From contig NZ_QGTQ01000006.1 in NCBI RefSeq assembly GCF_003182255.1, positions 78,227-142,226 on the forward strand: a DNA stretch of 64,000 nucleotides, given 5' to 3'. Below the pieces are notes generated by a model. The model searched no databases, was not told the DNA's origin, and saw nothing but the letters and a program-made list of their open reading frames with translations. The position numbers and the translations under genes were made by a program. This DNA comes from Paenibacillus cellulosilyticus. GTDB taxonomy: Bacteria; Bacillota; Bacilli; Paenibacillales; Paenibacillaceae. Shown piece by piece: positions 9,625 through 17,620 of this stretch (positions within the stretch are counted from its first letter, which is position 1; each line of letters begins with the position of its first letter).

Positions 9625-9664
9625 AACGGGATCGGATAAACCGTAGGTAAAGATATAAGCCGGC

Positions 9665-9686
9665 GGTATAAAAAAAGTATAAAAAT
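9665..9686 (-). promoter_or_regulatory. Candidate KdpE operator
   Basis: The minus strand reads ATTTTTATAC, five T, then TTATACC. This is almost the KdpE box I recall from E. coli kdpFABC (TTTATA, T-tract, TTTACA half-sites in direct orientation). It is centred about 63 bases before the predicted start of transcription, the same placement as in E. coli. Confidence 0.65.
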
Positions 9687-9720
9687 CGGGGCGCTTTCCC
9701 ATCATTCGAGCCTTTTATCG

Positions 9721-9752
9721 ACAAAATAAAGAGGCCGCCGATAGGCAGCCTC
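9721..9752 (-). terminator. Terminator of the MFS gene at 9790
   Basis: On the minus strand GAGGCTGCC pairs with GGCGGCCTC (one mismatch) across a TATC loop, followed by TTTATTTT. It ends the MFS transcript just before the kdp control region. Confidence 0.8.
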
Positions 9753-9789
9753 TACATCCTTCAATAGGTCTTACATGACATTGTGTTCA

Positions 9790-11001
9790 TCAGCCAACAG
9801 CAGCTTGATTCTCTGGTTTCTTCTTCTTCGCCTTCACCAGAGGCAGAAGAAGCAACGCGCCGATTACGATCATAACCCCGCTCAGCTCATACACCGCAAG
9901 CAGTGAGAAAGCTTTCTTCAAGATGCCGGATAAGAACATCCCGAGCACCATCATCCCCATGAAGATCGGCATGATCGCACCTGACACGCGGCCCATGAAT
10001 GCCATCTCCGTATTGCGTACGAGCAGCGTTTGAATCCCGCCTTGAATGAACGGATAAACCAACCCGCTAATGACGACAAGAACGATCGACAGCCAGATCA
10101 TGGTCGATGCGCCAATAGCAACCGTACATACCGCCGTCACGAGCAGACCGAACATAAGCATCAATTGCGGTCTCACCTTCTTCGCAGCACTCATGAGAAT
10201 AGCTCCGCCTGCAAGCATGGCCGCCCCGCTCGACATCACGAACCATTGCAGGAACGATTTATCTTGACCCAGCTGCTCCATAACGACGAAGATCTGCAGC
10301 GGCTGCGTTACGCCGGAAGCCAATCCGACGACAGCAAATGTGATTCCGAGCGTACGAAGCGTAGGGTTGGAAGCGATATAACGCATTCCGGCTTTCAGCT
10401 CCTGGAAGAAGCTGCTTGAGGCTTCCGACCGCTTCTCCTCCACATCCCGAGGCAGTGTTGCAAGAATCATCGATGAGCAGAAGAACATGATGGCCGTAAT
10501 GACGAGTGAAGTATGAATCCCTAACTGGATGAAAATAAAGGTGCCGACCAACGGGCCTAGCACGGTGAAAATCGCCACAAGCGTCTGGTACATCGCCATT
10601 ACGCGCTGCAGTTGTTCACCTGGTACATGCTGTTTGTACAGCTTCATGGCGGATGGCTGTGAGAACTGCGATAAGCTTGCCGAAACGAATGAGCCTACAA
10701 GCAGCGCAACCCATCCCCCATAGATTAATGCGACAAGAACTGCAACGACGGATAACGCAGACAGTCGATCACTCCACACCATCGTTCGCTTTGGCTGCCA
10801 ACGATCGGCGAACGTTCCACCAATCAACGCGAATAGAAAGATCGGCGCGAATTCCGCAGCCGAAATAAGCGACACATCGACTGGATTGTTATTTGTCAGA
10901 TCCGTCACATACAGCAGGACGGCATAATTCCGAATCCAAATGCCGAGATGCAGCAGCACTCTCGACAAGAAGATCGTTCGGACATAACGATTGGACCACA
11001 T
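9790..11001 (-). CDS. MFS efflux transporter (macrolide-efflux-like group)
   Basis: About 403 residues with twelve predicted membrane helices and the MFS loop motif GGTFADRWQPKRTM between helices 2 and 3. The style resembles the MFS_3/MefA-like exporter group; the substrate cannot be read from sequence. The frame could begin at TTG 11013, but GAGGAG directly abuts that codon, so the ATG at 11001, 12 bases after GAGGAG, is preferred. Repeated TTTAGTAAAT sequences lie just upstream, which suggests repressor control. It appears to be transcribed alone. Confidence 0.85.
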   Translation of the reverse strand: MWSNRYVRTIFLSRVLLHLGIWIRNYAVLLYVTDLTNNNPVDVSLISAAEFAPIFLFALIGGTFADRWQPKRTMVWSDRLSALSVVAVLVALIYGGWVALLVGSFVSASLSQFSQPSAMKLYKQHVPGEQLQRVMAMYQTLVAIFTVLGPLVGTFIFIQLGIHTSLVITAIMFFCSSMILATLPRDVEEKRSEASSSFFQELKAGMRYIASNPTLRTLGITFAVVGLASGVTQPLQIFVVMEQLGQDKSFLQWFVMSSGAAMLAGGAILMSAAKKVRPQLMLMFGLLVTAVCTVAIGASTMIWLSIVLVVISGLVYPFIQGGIQTLLVRNTEMAFMGRVSGAIMPIFMGMMVLGMFLSGILKKAFSLLAVYELSGVMIVIGALLLLPLVKAKKKKPENQAAVG

Positions 11002-11017
11002 GTTGACCAACAACTCC

Positions 11018-11056
11018 TCGTTTACTTATTTACTAAATTACTAATTTACTAAATCA
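11018..11056 (-). promoter_or_regulatory. AT-rich repeated operator-like sequence before the MFS gene
   Basis: The minus strand contains TTTAGTAAAT twice, 16 bases apart, with related TAGTAA and AAGTAAAC copies, ending just before the GAGGAG ribosome site. TTTAGTAAAT is itself nearly palindromic. This is the pattern of a MarR/TetR/GntR-type binding site, but no regulator gene lies next to it. Confidence 0.4.
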
Positions 11057-11118
11057 ATTTATCCTGAATTTCCGCCCCCGTCAATCCCAAATGTTGCAAA
11101 TCGTTTCAATTGTACGCA

Positions 11119-11162
11119 CAAAAAGAACCCTCTCTCACCGCAAAACCCGCGGTTGAGAAGGT
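11119..11162 (-). terminator. Terminator of the sigma/anti-sigma operon
   Basis: The minus strand forms a strong stem (CTCAACCGC with GCGGTGAG plus flanking ACC/GGGT) around a GGGTTTT loop, followed by TCTTTTT. It lies just downstream of the anti-sigma gene. Confidence 0.8.
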
Positions 11163-11179
11163 CCTTCATCAGGGTAAAA

Positions 11180-11986
11180 CTATGAAATTGCCGACCCGAA
11201 CACCTTCGTTCCTCTCGGCTGGTCGCCTTGGTCGTCAGGTTCGAGCGTAATGCCGATCGCATCGAAAGCCAACTGGTCGGAGGCAATTGGCATCGAGAGA
11301 ACGCCGATCCCTCTCATTTTCTCCTCGACACGGAACGTCCCTGCGCTTCGCCGAACACCATCATCTACGAGCCACACCTGGTAAGCTTGATCGCCGGAGG
11401 TTTCCTTCGCGCCAAACACATAAACGATAAACTGTTTGTTCGTTCCGTTATCGACGATGCAAGCAACCCCGTACGATGGTTGGTCCGGAGTGACGGAGAC
11501 GGGCTTCAGCGACACGATCTGATCGATATGTGCTGCTGAGACGTCCAGCGCATCCTCCAATGTTGGAATATACTCGGCGCGGCTCTGGATTTGCTGATAG
11601 CCAAATATGGAGCCTACGGCAAGCACTAATACAATCGCCGCCGCCCATATTCGTACATAACGCAAGCGTGGTGAACGCTGACTTGTAATCGGCTTGCCGA
11701 TGTCATGATTCGGCTCCAACTGAGATTGCTTGCTCTCATACGCTTCCGCATCTGCAGCGAAAATAGATTCAATTACTTGCTGCTTCAAATCTGTCGGGGG
11801 ATCGATAAGGTCCATATCGACAGGGAGCACCTCCCATATGACGCGCAGCTCCTCGAGCTCCGACTGACATTCTGCACATCCTGCAAGATGCGCTTCGAAT
11901 GCAGACGCTTCCTCTTCCGTACAGTCACCAGACACAAAGTCGAGGACCATACTGCATAGTTTGCGATTATTATCCATATCGCTCAT
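11180..11986 (-). CDS. Anti-sigma factor, zinc-finger/RskA type
   Basis: A 268-residue one-pass membrane protein. The N-terminal anti-sigma zinc finger shows the H-x3-C-x2-C pattern in HLAGCAECQ with an upstream acceptor in the first helix. One membrane helix follows (about 108-126, IWAAAIVLVLAVGSIFGY). The outside part resembles the RskA C-terminal domain (AYQVWLVDDGVRRSAGTF). It should hold the neighbouring ECF sigma factor at the membrane until a signal releases it. Its start overlaps the sigma stop by one base. I cannot tell the signal. Confidence 0.85.
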   Translation of the reverse strand: MSDMDNNRKLCSMVLDFVSGDCTEEEASAFEAHLAGCAECQSELEELRVIWEVLPVDMDLIDPPTDLKQQVIESIFAADAEAYESKQSQLEPNHDIGKPITSQRSPRLRYVRIWAAAIVLVLAVGSIFGYQQIQSRAEYIPTLEDALDVSAAHIDQIVSLKPVSVTPDQPSYGVACIVDNGTNKQFIVYVFGAKETSGDQAYQVWLVDDGVRRSAGTFRVEEKMRGIGVLSMPIASDQLAFDAIGITLEPDDQGDQPRGTKVFGSAIS

Positions 11987-12558
11987 TATGATCGCTCGCT
12001 TTCTGTCTTCAGATGTCTGCGTAATATTTTTAGCGCTTGATGCAGGCGGTTTTTAACCGTTCCCAGCGGTTGATCGTACAGCGTTGCCAGCTCGCTTAAA
12101 CTGTAGCCCTGCCAGTAGAAATGCTCAACAAGCATGATCTGCTGGCTAGATAAGTATTGGTATGCGCCTCGGACTTCCGCATGCAGCGAATCGCGCTCAT
12201 AACGATCCTCTGGCGACAGCGTCATGTGATCCGGAATTTGCTGCAGCTGTTCCCATGGCATCGTGAGCCTCGAATTCGTCTCTCTTCGCTGCTTCCGCAG
12301 CCAATCCGTTGTCAAATTACGTGTGATCGTCAGCAGCCAGCTGGTGTATCGGCCTTTGTCCGGCTTATATTCCGATCCGGTCGTCCACAGACGCATAAAC
12401 ACGGACTGTACGATATCTCTTGATGCCTGCTCATCCTTCAGCGCCTTCATCGCGAAAGAATAGACAAGCGGAGCGTATCGGTCATATAGAATAGAAAGCG
12501 CCAGATGCTGCCTATCCTTAATCAACAGCATCAGTTCATAATCAGATCGTTCCCGCAT
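11986..12558 (-). CDS. ECF-type RNA polymerase sigma factor (SigK-like)
   Basis: A 190-residue sigma-70 family protein with region 2 (about 20-90, LYDRYAPLVYSFAMK...DIVQSVFMRLWTTG) and region 4 (about 130-182, with the helix-turn-helix LSELATLYDQPLGTVKNRLHQALKILR). A GGAGG site lies before the ATG. Together with the anti-sigma gene it forms the usual two-gene regulatory module; such pairs often control their own promoter. The size and spacing of regions fit the actinobacterial SigK/Firmicute YlaC-type groups. The downstream regulon is not visible, and the likely original secreted partner upstream (12646-12762) is decayed. Confidence 0.88.
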   Translation of the reverse strand: MRERSDYELMLLIKDRQHLALSILYDRYAPLVYSFAMKALKDEQASRDIVQSVFMRLWTTGSEYKPDKGRYTSWLLTITRNLTTDWLRKQRRETNSRLTMPWEQLQQIPDHMTLSPEDRYERDSLHAEVRGAYQYLSSQQIMLVEHFYWQGYSLSELATLYDQPLGTVKNRLHQALKILRRHLKTESERS

Positions 12559-12645
12559 TGTTCTATTCCTCCATCACAGACTACTCATTCGCTAGTGTAG
12601 TTGCAGTCGTTCACTTAGAGTCGGGATCTGATTGAACGCCAGCAC

Positions 12646-12762
12646 TTACCGCATGCCCGATTCTTCCCCATCCGCAGCGAAACCTAACGTCGGGATCAAC
12701 ACTCACACACTCGAGCTAATTGCTAATAATAAGACCATCATCCGCTTCAACATCGTTTTCAT
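12646..12762 (-). pseudogene. Remnant of a small secreted protein (signal peptide with internal stop)
   Basis: After GGGAGGG, the minus strand encodes MKTMLKRMMVLLLAISSSV, then an in-frame TGA (12703-12705), then VLIPTLGFAADGEESGMR and a TAA. Ignoring the TGA, the 38 codons read as an almost ideal signal peptide with a GFAAD cleavage site. Nothing downstream continues the frame before the sigma gene. The simplest view is the 5' stub of a lost secreted-protein gene that belonged to the sigma/anti-sigma locus. The rest of the 12559-12863 gap holds only the sigma ribosome site. Confidence 0.5.
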
Positions 12763-12863
12763 TCCCTCCCTTAGCGGCTTCCATTAGTAGGAAACGACAA
12801 GGGGATTCAATGGGTTTTGATGAAAGCGTTATGAAAATATGGCGCGCCTACACGATCGTTATA

Positions 12864-13772
12864 CTATCGATGCGCGGCATACGTATTCGGTCTCGTAACA
12901 GCTCGAATCGCCGCTACCATCTCCGGCGTCAGCGGCGGTGCCTCTGCGGCCGATACATTCAAGCGAAGCTGCTCGCTGCTGCTTGCACCTGGAAGGACAA
13001 CGCTTACCGCAGGATCGCTCAGCGAATATCGAATCGCCAGCTGCGCCAGTGAATAACGATCACCGGTCAATTCTTGGAGCTGCTGTCGAATTCTCGGAAG
13101 CTCTTCAGCGGAGTATTCGAGGTAAGTCCGCTCTGCTTTGGCCGCTCCGCGTTCCGTCAGAATGCCTCCTGCGAGTGGTCCTCGTGCAATAAGCCCAATG
13201 CCGTGGTCTCCCAGCAGTGGAAGTACGCTCTCCTCTGCACGACGGTCCAGCATGCTGTATTGGTTCATCACACTGACGATGTTCGAGCGATTCACATATT
13301 CGCGTATGACGTTCGGACGAATGGATGAGATGCCATAATGACGAATGACGCCCTCTTTCTTAAGCGTCTCGAAAGCATCAATCGTCTCATCGATAGGGTC
13401 TTCGATCATCCCGCCGTGCAGCTGGTATAGATCAATGTAGTCCGTTCCGAGTCTAAGCAAGCTATCTTTTACGGCATTAAGTATGTACGCTTTGGACGGG
13501 TCCCATGACCATCCATCCTTACCTTCCATTCGACGATTTCCTACCTTCGTCGCAAGGACGATCTCCGATCGGCGGTGACGAATTGCACGGCCGACAAGCT
13601 CCTCATTGCGGCCTGCATCATACAGGTCCGCTGTGTCCAAGAAGTTGATGCCATGCGCCAACGCTTCGTCAATGATGGCTGCAGCCTTGTGCTCTTCTGT
13701 CCCGAGCGACATGCAGCCGAGTCCAATTTCGCTTACATACAGGTCTGAGCGACCTAGTTGATTTTGTTTCAT
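12864..13772 (-). CDS. Aldo/keto reductase
   Basis: A 302-residue TIM-barrel oxidoreductase. It has the catalytic tetrad regions: Asp and Tyr in NFLDTADLYDAG, Lys in LATKVG, His in YQLHGG, and the NADPH-binding C-terminal SVVLPGASSSEQL. The frame is open further upstream, but the ATG at 13772 is preceded by GGAGG with seven-base spacing and begins with the family start MKQNQLGRSDLYVSEIGLG. The substrate is unknown. Confidence 0.9.
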   Translation of the reverse strand: MKQNQLGRSDLYVSEIGLGCMSLGTEEHKAAAIIDEALAHGINFLDTADLYDAGRNEELVGRAIRHRRSEIVLATKVGNRRMEGKDGWSWDPSKAYILNAVKDSLLRLGTDYIDLYQLHGGMIEDPIDETIDAFETLKKEGVIRHYGISSIRPNVIREYVNRSNIVSVMNQYSMLDRRAEESVLPLLGDHGIGLIARGPLAGGILTERGAAKAERTYLEYSAEELPRIRQQLQELTGDRYSLAQLAIRYSLSDPAVSVVLPGASSSEQLRLNVSAAEAPPLTPEMVAAIRAVTRPNTYAAHR

Positions 13773-13797
13773 ATGTATTCCTCCAAGCTCCTGCTCC

Positions 13798-14277
13798 TTA
13801 AGATTGAATGAACGAAACCATCTGATGGTACGCATCCGGGTGCATATAATCTTTCGCTTTATCGATTTTGTTCGACAGAATGAACATCCGTACGAGCGAG
13901 CTGCTCGTCTGTATATCCTTCGTATACGGAGACAGATAGATCGTATCCGCATTCGAGGTGCTTCTCATATACTGCTCCAGCTGAAGCTCGTATTCGAGGT
14001 CCGTGGAGTTGCGAATGCCGCGAATGACAGCGACGATCCCATTTTCATTGACATAATCCGCTGTAATCCCTTCGAATGGAACAACGATGGCATTCGTCAT
14101 GTGCGAGATCGACAGCTTCACCATCGCTGTGCGCTGCTCAATCGTGAATTGATGCTTTTTGTTCCGATTATTCGCAATAACGACATGCACCTCGTCGAAC
14201 AGGTGGCCTGCCCGTTCAATAACCGAGATATGACCAAGCGTGATCGGATCGAAGCTGCCAGCGTATACAACCTTCAT
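13798..14277 (-). CDS. CoaD-like nucleotidyltransferase (phosphopantetheine adenylyltransferase or paralogue)
   Basis: About 159 residues. The nucleotidyltransferase T-x-G-H signature is present in YAGSFDPITLGHISVIER. RGIRNSTDLEYELQLEQYMR matches the CoaD RGLRxxxDFEYE segment, and TSSSLVR matches the SSxxVR/K motif. CoaD makes dephospho-CoA from 4'-phosphopantetheine and ATP. The C-terminal third (YLSPYTKDIQ...) differs from typical CoaD, and CoaD usually lies elsewhere (near rsmD/recG), so this may be a paralogue. It starts one base after the stop of the metallophosphoesterase gene, so the two are coupled. The ATG at 14277 has AGGAG upstream. Confidence 0.75.
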   Translation of the reverse strand: MKVVYAGSFDPITLGHISVIERAGHLFDEVHVVIANNRNKKHQFTIEQRTAMVKLSISHMTNAIVVPFEGITADYVNENGIVAVIRGIRNSTDLEYELQLEQYMRSTSNADTIYLSPYTKDIQTSSSLVRMFILSNKIDKAKDYMHPDAYHQMVSFIQS

Positions 14278-14278
14278 C

Positions 14279-14788
14279 CTACTGCTCCTCGCTTGGCACA
14301 ACCGCATCGCGGATCTGCTCGAACGTCAGAGGCGTATAGTCCCAGTGCTCGACGCTAACGTTGAAATAGTTGACGCCTTCATACTTCTGCGAATGAATAT
14401 GGCCATGGACATTCACATACGGCATGTGGAAGTTCATATACATCGGCTCATGCGACAGGAAGAAGAAATCTTTATAAATAATCGGGTACTCGCTCACCTC
14501 ATCGAAGCCTGCATCCAGCCACCAAGCTCTGGAGCGTCCGCGATCATGATTGCCGAGAATGAGGATCTTATATCCGTTCAACCGCGACACGATCGCCTGC
14601 GTCTTCTCTTTGTTCAAGAACGAGAAATCGCCAAGATGGAACACCTTGTCTTGTTTTCCGACAACCGCATTCCACTTCTCGATCATGACCTCATTCATTT
14701 CGTCGACATCCTTGAACGGCCGTGATTCGAAGTCAATAATAGGTTTATGGCCAAAATGATGATCCGAAATGAAAAATACGTTCGACAA
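14279..14788 (-). CDS. Calcineurin-like metallophosphoesterase
   Basis: About 169 residues with all metal-binding motifs of the family: SDHHFGH, HLGDFSF, GNHDRG, SHEP and HGHIH. Small stand-alone members of this type act on phosphodiesters or nucleotides; the substrate is unknown. The TTG at 14788, nine bases after GAGGAG, is the most likely start, since the TTG at 14797 directly abuts GAGGAG. It is coupled to the CoaD-like gene downstream, so an activity on CoA precursors or nucleotides is possible; this is inference only. Confidence 0.82.
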   Translation of the reverse strand: MSNVFFISDHHFGHKPIIDFESRPFKDVDEMNEVMIEKWNAVVGKQDKVFHLGDFSFLNKEKTQAIVSRLNGYKILILGNHDRGRSRAWWLDAGFDEVSEYPIIYKDFFFLSHEPMYMNFHMPYVNVHGHIHSQKYEGVNYFNVSVEHWDYTPLTFEQIRDAVVPSEEQ

Positions 14789-14890
14789 GGGCGCCAACTC
14801 CTCTGCTATCTATTCGAGAATCCATCACATGCTTGTAAACTAGCGTATACGAGTGTCCATGAATTAGCAATATGTCAGGCTTTCTATACA

Positions 14891-14922
14891 AAAAGAAAAA
14901 AGCCGCATTCATCGCGGCTTTT
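14891..14922 (-). terminator. Terminator after the erythromycin-esterase-like gene
   Basis: AAAAGCCGCGAT pairs with ATGCGGCTTTT on the minus strand and is followed by a T-rich run (TTTTTTCTTTTTG). Confidence 0.85.
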
Positions 14923-14932
14923 GCGCAGCACC

Positions 14933-16207
14933 TTACACAGGAACGACTTCTCTCGACAGAGGCGACAGCGCTGTCGTCTCGTCGAAATAAATAAACGCAT
15001 CGTACCGCTCCGTCAATACGGACGGCACGTAGTTCCCCCGTTCGCGCTCGGGGTGATAGACGACGCCGATCGCTCGATGCCCAAGCGACACCTCATCAAG
15101 AATCGATAGCTCGTCCCCGCCGAAAAGCAGCAGCTTATTATCAGGCCCCACCCGATGCAGCAGCTCCTCCCAGCTCTTCGCCATCGCACACGGAACGGGC
15201 ATTACCTCCAGCTCCATCCCCCAAGACCGTCCGGCAATGACCGTCCCCGTGTATGTCCCATAGCCTACAGCGAAAACCTTATCTCCATACTTCTCCCGCA
15301 GCAGTTGGCCGACATTAACCATTCCATCCTCGGCCATATCCGTCGCTCTTGCATCACCAATATGCGTGTTATGCTCCCAGACGATCGCACGAGCGCCCTC
15401 GCCATGGAATGCCATGAGCCGTTCAAGAGCGCTCACCATATGTCGGTCGCGTATGTTCCACGAATCTGCATCTTGGCGAATCATCGTTGTGTAGTACGAT
15501 TCCGCGCCTGCCACTGCTAGGGCATTCATCTCCGTGCTGAACGCACTTTCGCGATCTTCCGGCGCTGCTTGCTGCCACTTGTCCTGAAGCTTGCGAAGAA
15601 GGGCAATGACCTCGTCCTCGCAGCTCTCGCCGAACAACGCGGAGGATGCGCCATACCGCTGCTCGTCCCGACCATGCGGCTCGAAGCATTCGAATGCCCG
15701 CCGTGCCGCCTCCAAATCGGAGCCCGGCTTCGACTCCAGATATTCGAGAATGGCCTCCATCGATTCCCAGAGACTGTACATATCGATTCCATAGAAGCCG
15801 ACTTTGTCTGCTTCAGACTTGTCCGAGTTATAGTCGCGCAGCCATTCTGCGAGCTCAACGATCTCTCGATTCGCCCACATCCAAGAAGGCCAACGTTCGA
15901 AGTCTCGCAACGCTTCGCGCGCACTTACACCAGCGTCCGCGTATCCTTTGACATAACGATTCAGCGTGTAACACGCGGGCCAATCCCCTTCTACTGCAAT
16001 GAAACGAAAGCCATATTCCGTAATGAGCCGCTTCGATAACGCTGCACGATCGGTATAAAATTCTGATGTGCCATGCGAAGCCTCGCCGAGCAGAACGAAC
16101 GTCGCGCGACCCATCTGCTCAAGCAGCTCGGCAGCACCAGCGTCATGAGGCCCTTTATAGGGCTTAGCAAGCTTGCGGATGGCCTCCAGCACTTCATTTT
16201 CCACCAT
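14933..16207 (-). CDS. Erythromycin-esterase family protein
   Basis: About 424 residues. It carries the family motifs LLGEASHGTSEFY (Glu and the proposed catalytic His), FIAVEGDWP, SWMWANREIVELAEWLRDYN and VWEHNTHIGDAR. Some members hydrolyse the macrolactone ring of erythromycin (EreA/EreB); many chromosomal homologues, often larger-spectrum or of unknown substrate, give no resistance. The ATG at 16207 follows AAAGGGG; the frame extends upstream without a good start. It lies alone between two terminators. Confidence 0.87.
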   Translation of the reverse strand: MVENEVLEAIRKLAKPYKGPHDAGAAELLEQMGRATFVLLGEASHGTSEFYTDRAALSKRLITEYGFRFIAVEGDWPACYTLNRYVKGYADAGVSAREALRDFERWPSWMWANREIVELAEWLRDYNSDKSEADKVGFYGIDMYSLWESMEAILEYLESKPGSDLEAARRAFECFEPHGRDEQRYGASSALFGESCEDEVIALLRKLQDKWQQAAPEDRESAFSTEMNALAVAGAESYYTTMIRQDADSWNIRDRHMVSALERLMAFHGEGARAIVWEHNTHIGDARATDMAEDGMVNVGQLLREKYGDKVFAVGYGTYTGTVIAGRSWGMELEVMPVPCAMAKSWEELLHRVGPDNKLLLFGGDELSILDEVSLGHRAIGVVYHPERERGNYVPSVLTERYDAFIYFDETTALSPLSREVVPV

Positions 16208-16282
16208 AGACGCCCCTTTCCGTATCCGTATTTCACCTATAATGCCATGTGAAGTTTGTTCCAAAGCGGCTATTCCTATACA

Positions 16283-16322
16283 ACAAAAAAGCAAGCCCCT
16301 GAATGAATCAGGAAGCTTGCTT
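16283..16322 (-). terminator. Terminator of asd
   Basis: AAGCAAGC..CCTG pairs with CAGG..GCTTGCTT on the minus strand and runs into TTTTTTG, just after the asd stop. Confidence 0.85.
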
Positions 16323-16345
16323 GGTTTCATATTCATGAACGGCTA

Positions 16346-17434
16346 TTAAGCCTTCGGTTGAATGTAGCCTTCTGCTTTGAGAAGCTCAGCGATCAGAACT
16401 GCACCGCCGGCTGCGCCGCGAAGCGTGTTGTGCGACAGGCCAACGAATTTGAAGTCATACAGCGAATCTTCACGCAGACGACCTACGGATACGCCCATGC
16501 CGTTCTCGATGTTGCGATCGAGCTTCGTTTGTGGACGGTTTTCTTCTTCGAAGTACGTAATGAATTGCTTCGGCGCGCTTGGCAGCTCGAGCTCTTGCGG
16601 ACGTCCTTTGTAGTTTGCCCAACGATTCAGAATCTCTTCCTTCGTTGGCGCATTCTCGAATTTCACGAATACCGTCGCCAAGTGGCCATCCGTTACAGGA
16701 ACGCGGATACATTGCGTCGTGATTTGTGGCTCGCTTGCTTTCACGATTTGACCGTCTTCCACGCTGCCCCAGATACGAAGCGGCTCTTGCTCGCTTTTCT
16801 CTTCTTCGCCGCCGATGTACGGGATCACGTTGTCGAGCATTTCCGGCCAGTCCGTGAAATTCTTGCCTGCACCGGAGATGGCTTGGTACGTCGATGCAAC
16901 AACTGTTTTCGGCTTGAAGTCGAGCAGCGCGTTCAGCGCTGGCACGTAGCTTTGGATCGAGCAGTTCGGTTTAACTGCGATGAAGCCCGTCGTCGTACCG
17001 AGACGTTTGCGTTGTGCTTCAATAACTTCGAGATGGCTTGGATTGATTTCCGGAATAACCATCGGCACGTCTGCCGTCCAACGGTGAGCCGAGTTGTTCG
17101 ATACAACAGGCGTTCCCGTTTTCGCATATGCTTCTTCCAGCGCTTTGATTTCGTCTTTCTTCATGTCTACCGCGCAGAAAATGAAGTCAACGCCGCTTGC
17201 CACTTCTTCTACCTTCGAAGCGTCTTGAACGACGATTTGTTTCACTGCATCAGGAATAGGCGTTTCGAGCTTCCAGCGGCCTTGTACGGATTGCTCGTAC
17301 GTTTTGCCTGCGGAGCCTGCGCTCGCTGCAATTGCTGTTACTTCGAACCAAGGATGATTATTCAGAAGTTCAACGAAACGCTGACCTACCATGCCCGTTC
17401 CGCCAACGATACCAACTTTCAATTTGTTTGCCAT
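16346..17434 (-). CDS. asd: Aspartate-semialdehyde dehydrogenase
   Basis: A 362-residue enzyme reducing aspartyl phosphate to aspartate semialdehyde with NADPH, the branch point to lysine/diaminopimelate, threonine and methionine. It has the NADP motif GIVGGTGMVGQRF, active-site Cys in KPNCSIQ, the SNNSAHR segment, and the catalytic His region RVPVTDGHLATVFV. The sequence style (VKPNCSIQSY, SGAGKNFTDWPEM, LSHNTLRGAAGGAV) is that of the archaeal/fungal class rather than the B. subtilis-type enzyme (about 346 residues). It is preceded by a T-box leader, so expression should respond to an uncharged tRNA. Confidence 0.95.
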   Translation of the reverse strand: MANKLKVGIVGGTGMVGQRFVELLNNHPWFEVTAIAASAGSAGKTYEQSVQGRWKLETPIPDAVKQIVVQDASKVEEVASGVDFIFCAVDMKKDEIKALEEAYAKTGTPVVSNNSAHRWTADVPMVIPEINPSHLEVIEAQRKRLGTTTGFIAVKPNCSIQSYVPALNALLDFKPKTVVASTYQAISGAGKNFTDWPEMLDNVIPYIGGEEEKSEQEPLRIWGSVEDGQIVKASEPQITTQCIRVPVTDGHLATVFVKFENAPTKEEILNRWANYKGRPQELELPSAPKQFITYFEEENRPQTKLDRNIENGMGVSVGRLREDSLYDFKFVGLSHNTLRGAAGGAVLIAELLKAEGYIQPKA

Positions 17435-17576
17435 TTATTCGTTCAATCCTTTCCTCTATACACAAATATGATATGGTGTTGATTACGCTTTGGACCACAT
17501 AAGAAGCGGTTTTCTCACTGCATTAGAATTTCTCACTGACTCCATTGTAGACTATTCGGTATTACGCTGGAACAAC

Positions 17577-17620
17577 AAAAAAATCCCACCCCCAAGACTT
17601 AAAATAAAAGTCTTAGGGAT
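17577..17620 (-). terminator. T-box-controlled terminator
   Basis: ATCCC..AAGACTT pairs with AAGTCT..GGGAT and is followed by seven T. It competes with the antiterminator formed by the T-box sequence at 17636-17647 when uncharged tRNA binds. Confidence 0.85.

Noticed and set aside
9556..9664. Cyclic di-AMP (ydaO-type) riboswitch before kdp
   Set aside because: The predicted leader is only about 57 bases, too short, and no riboswitch core is visible.
16358..17482. A long plus-strand frame (374 codons) across asd
   Set aside because: It mirrors the asd gene on the other strand; the translation is rich in Arg, Cys and Phe and resembles no family.
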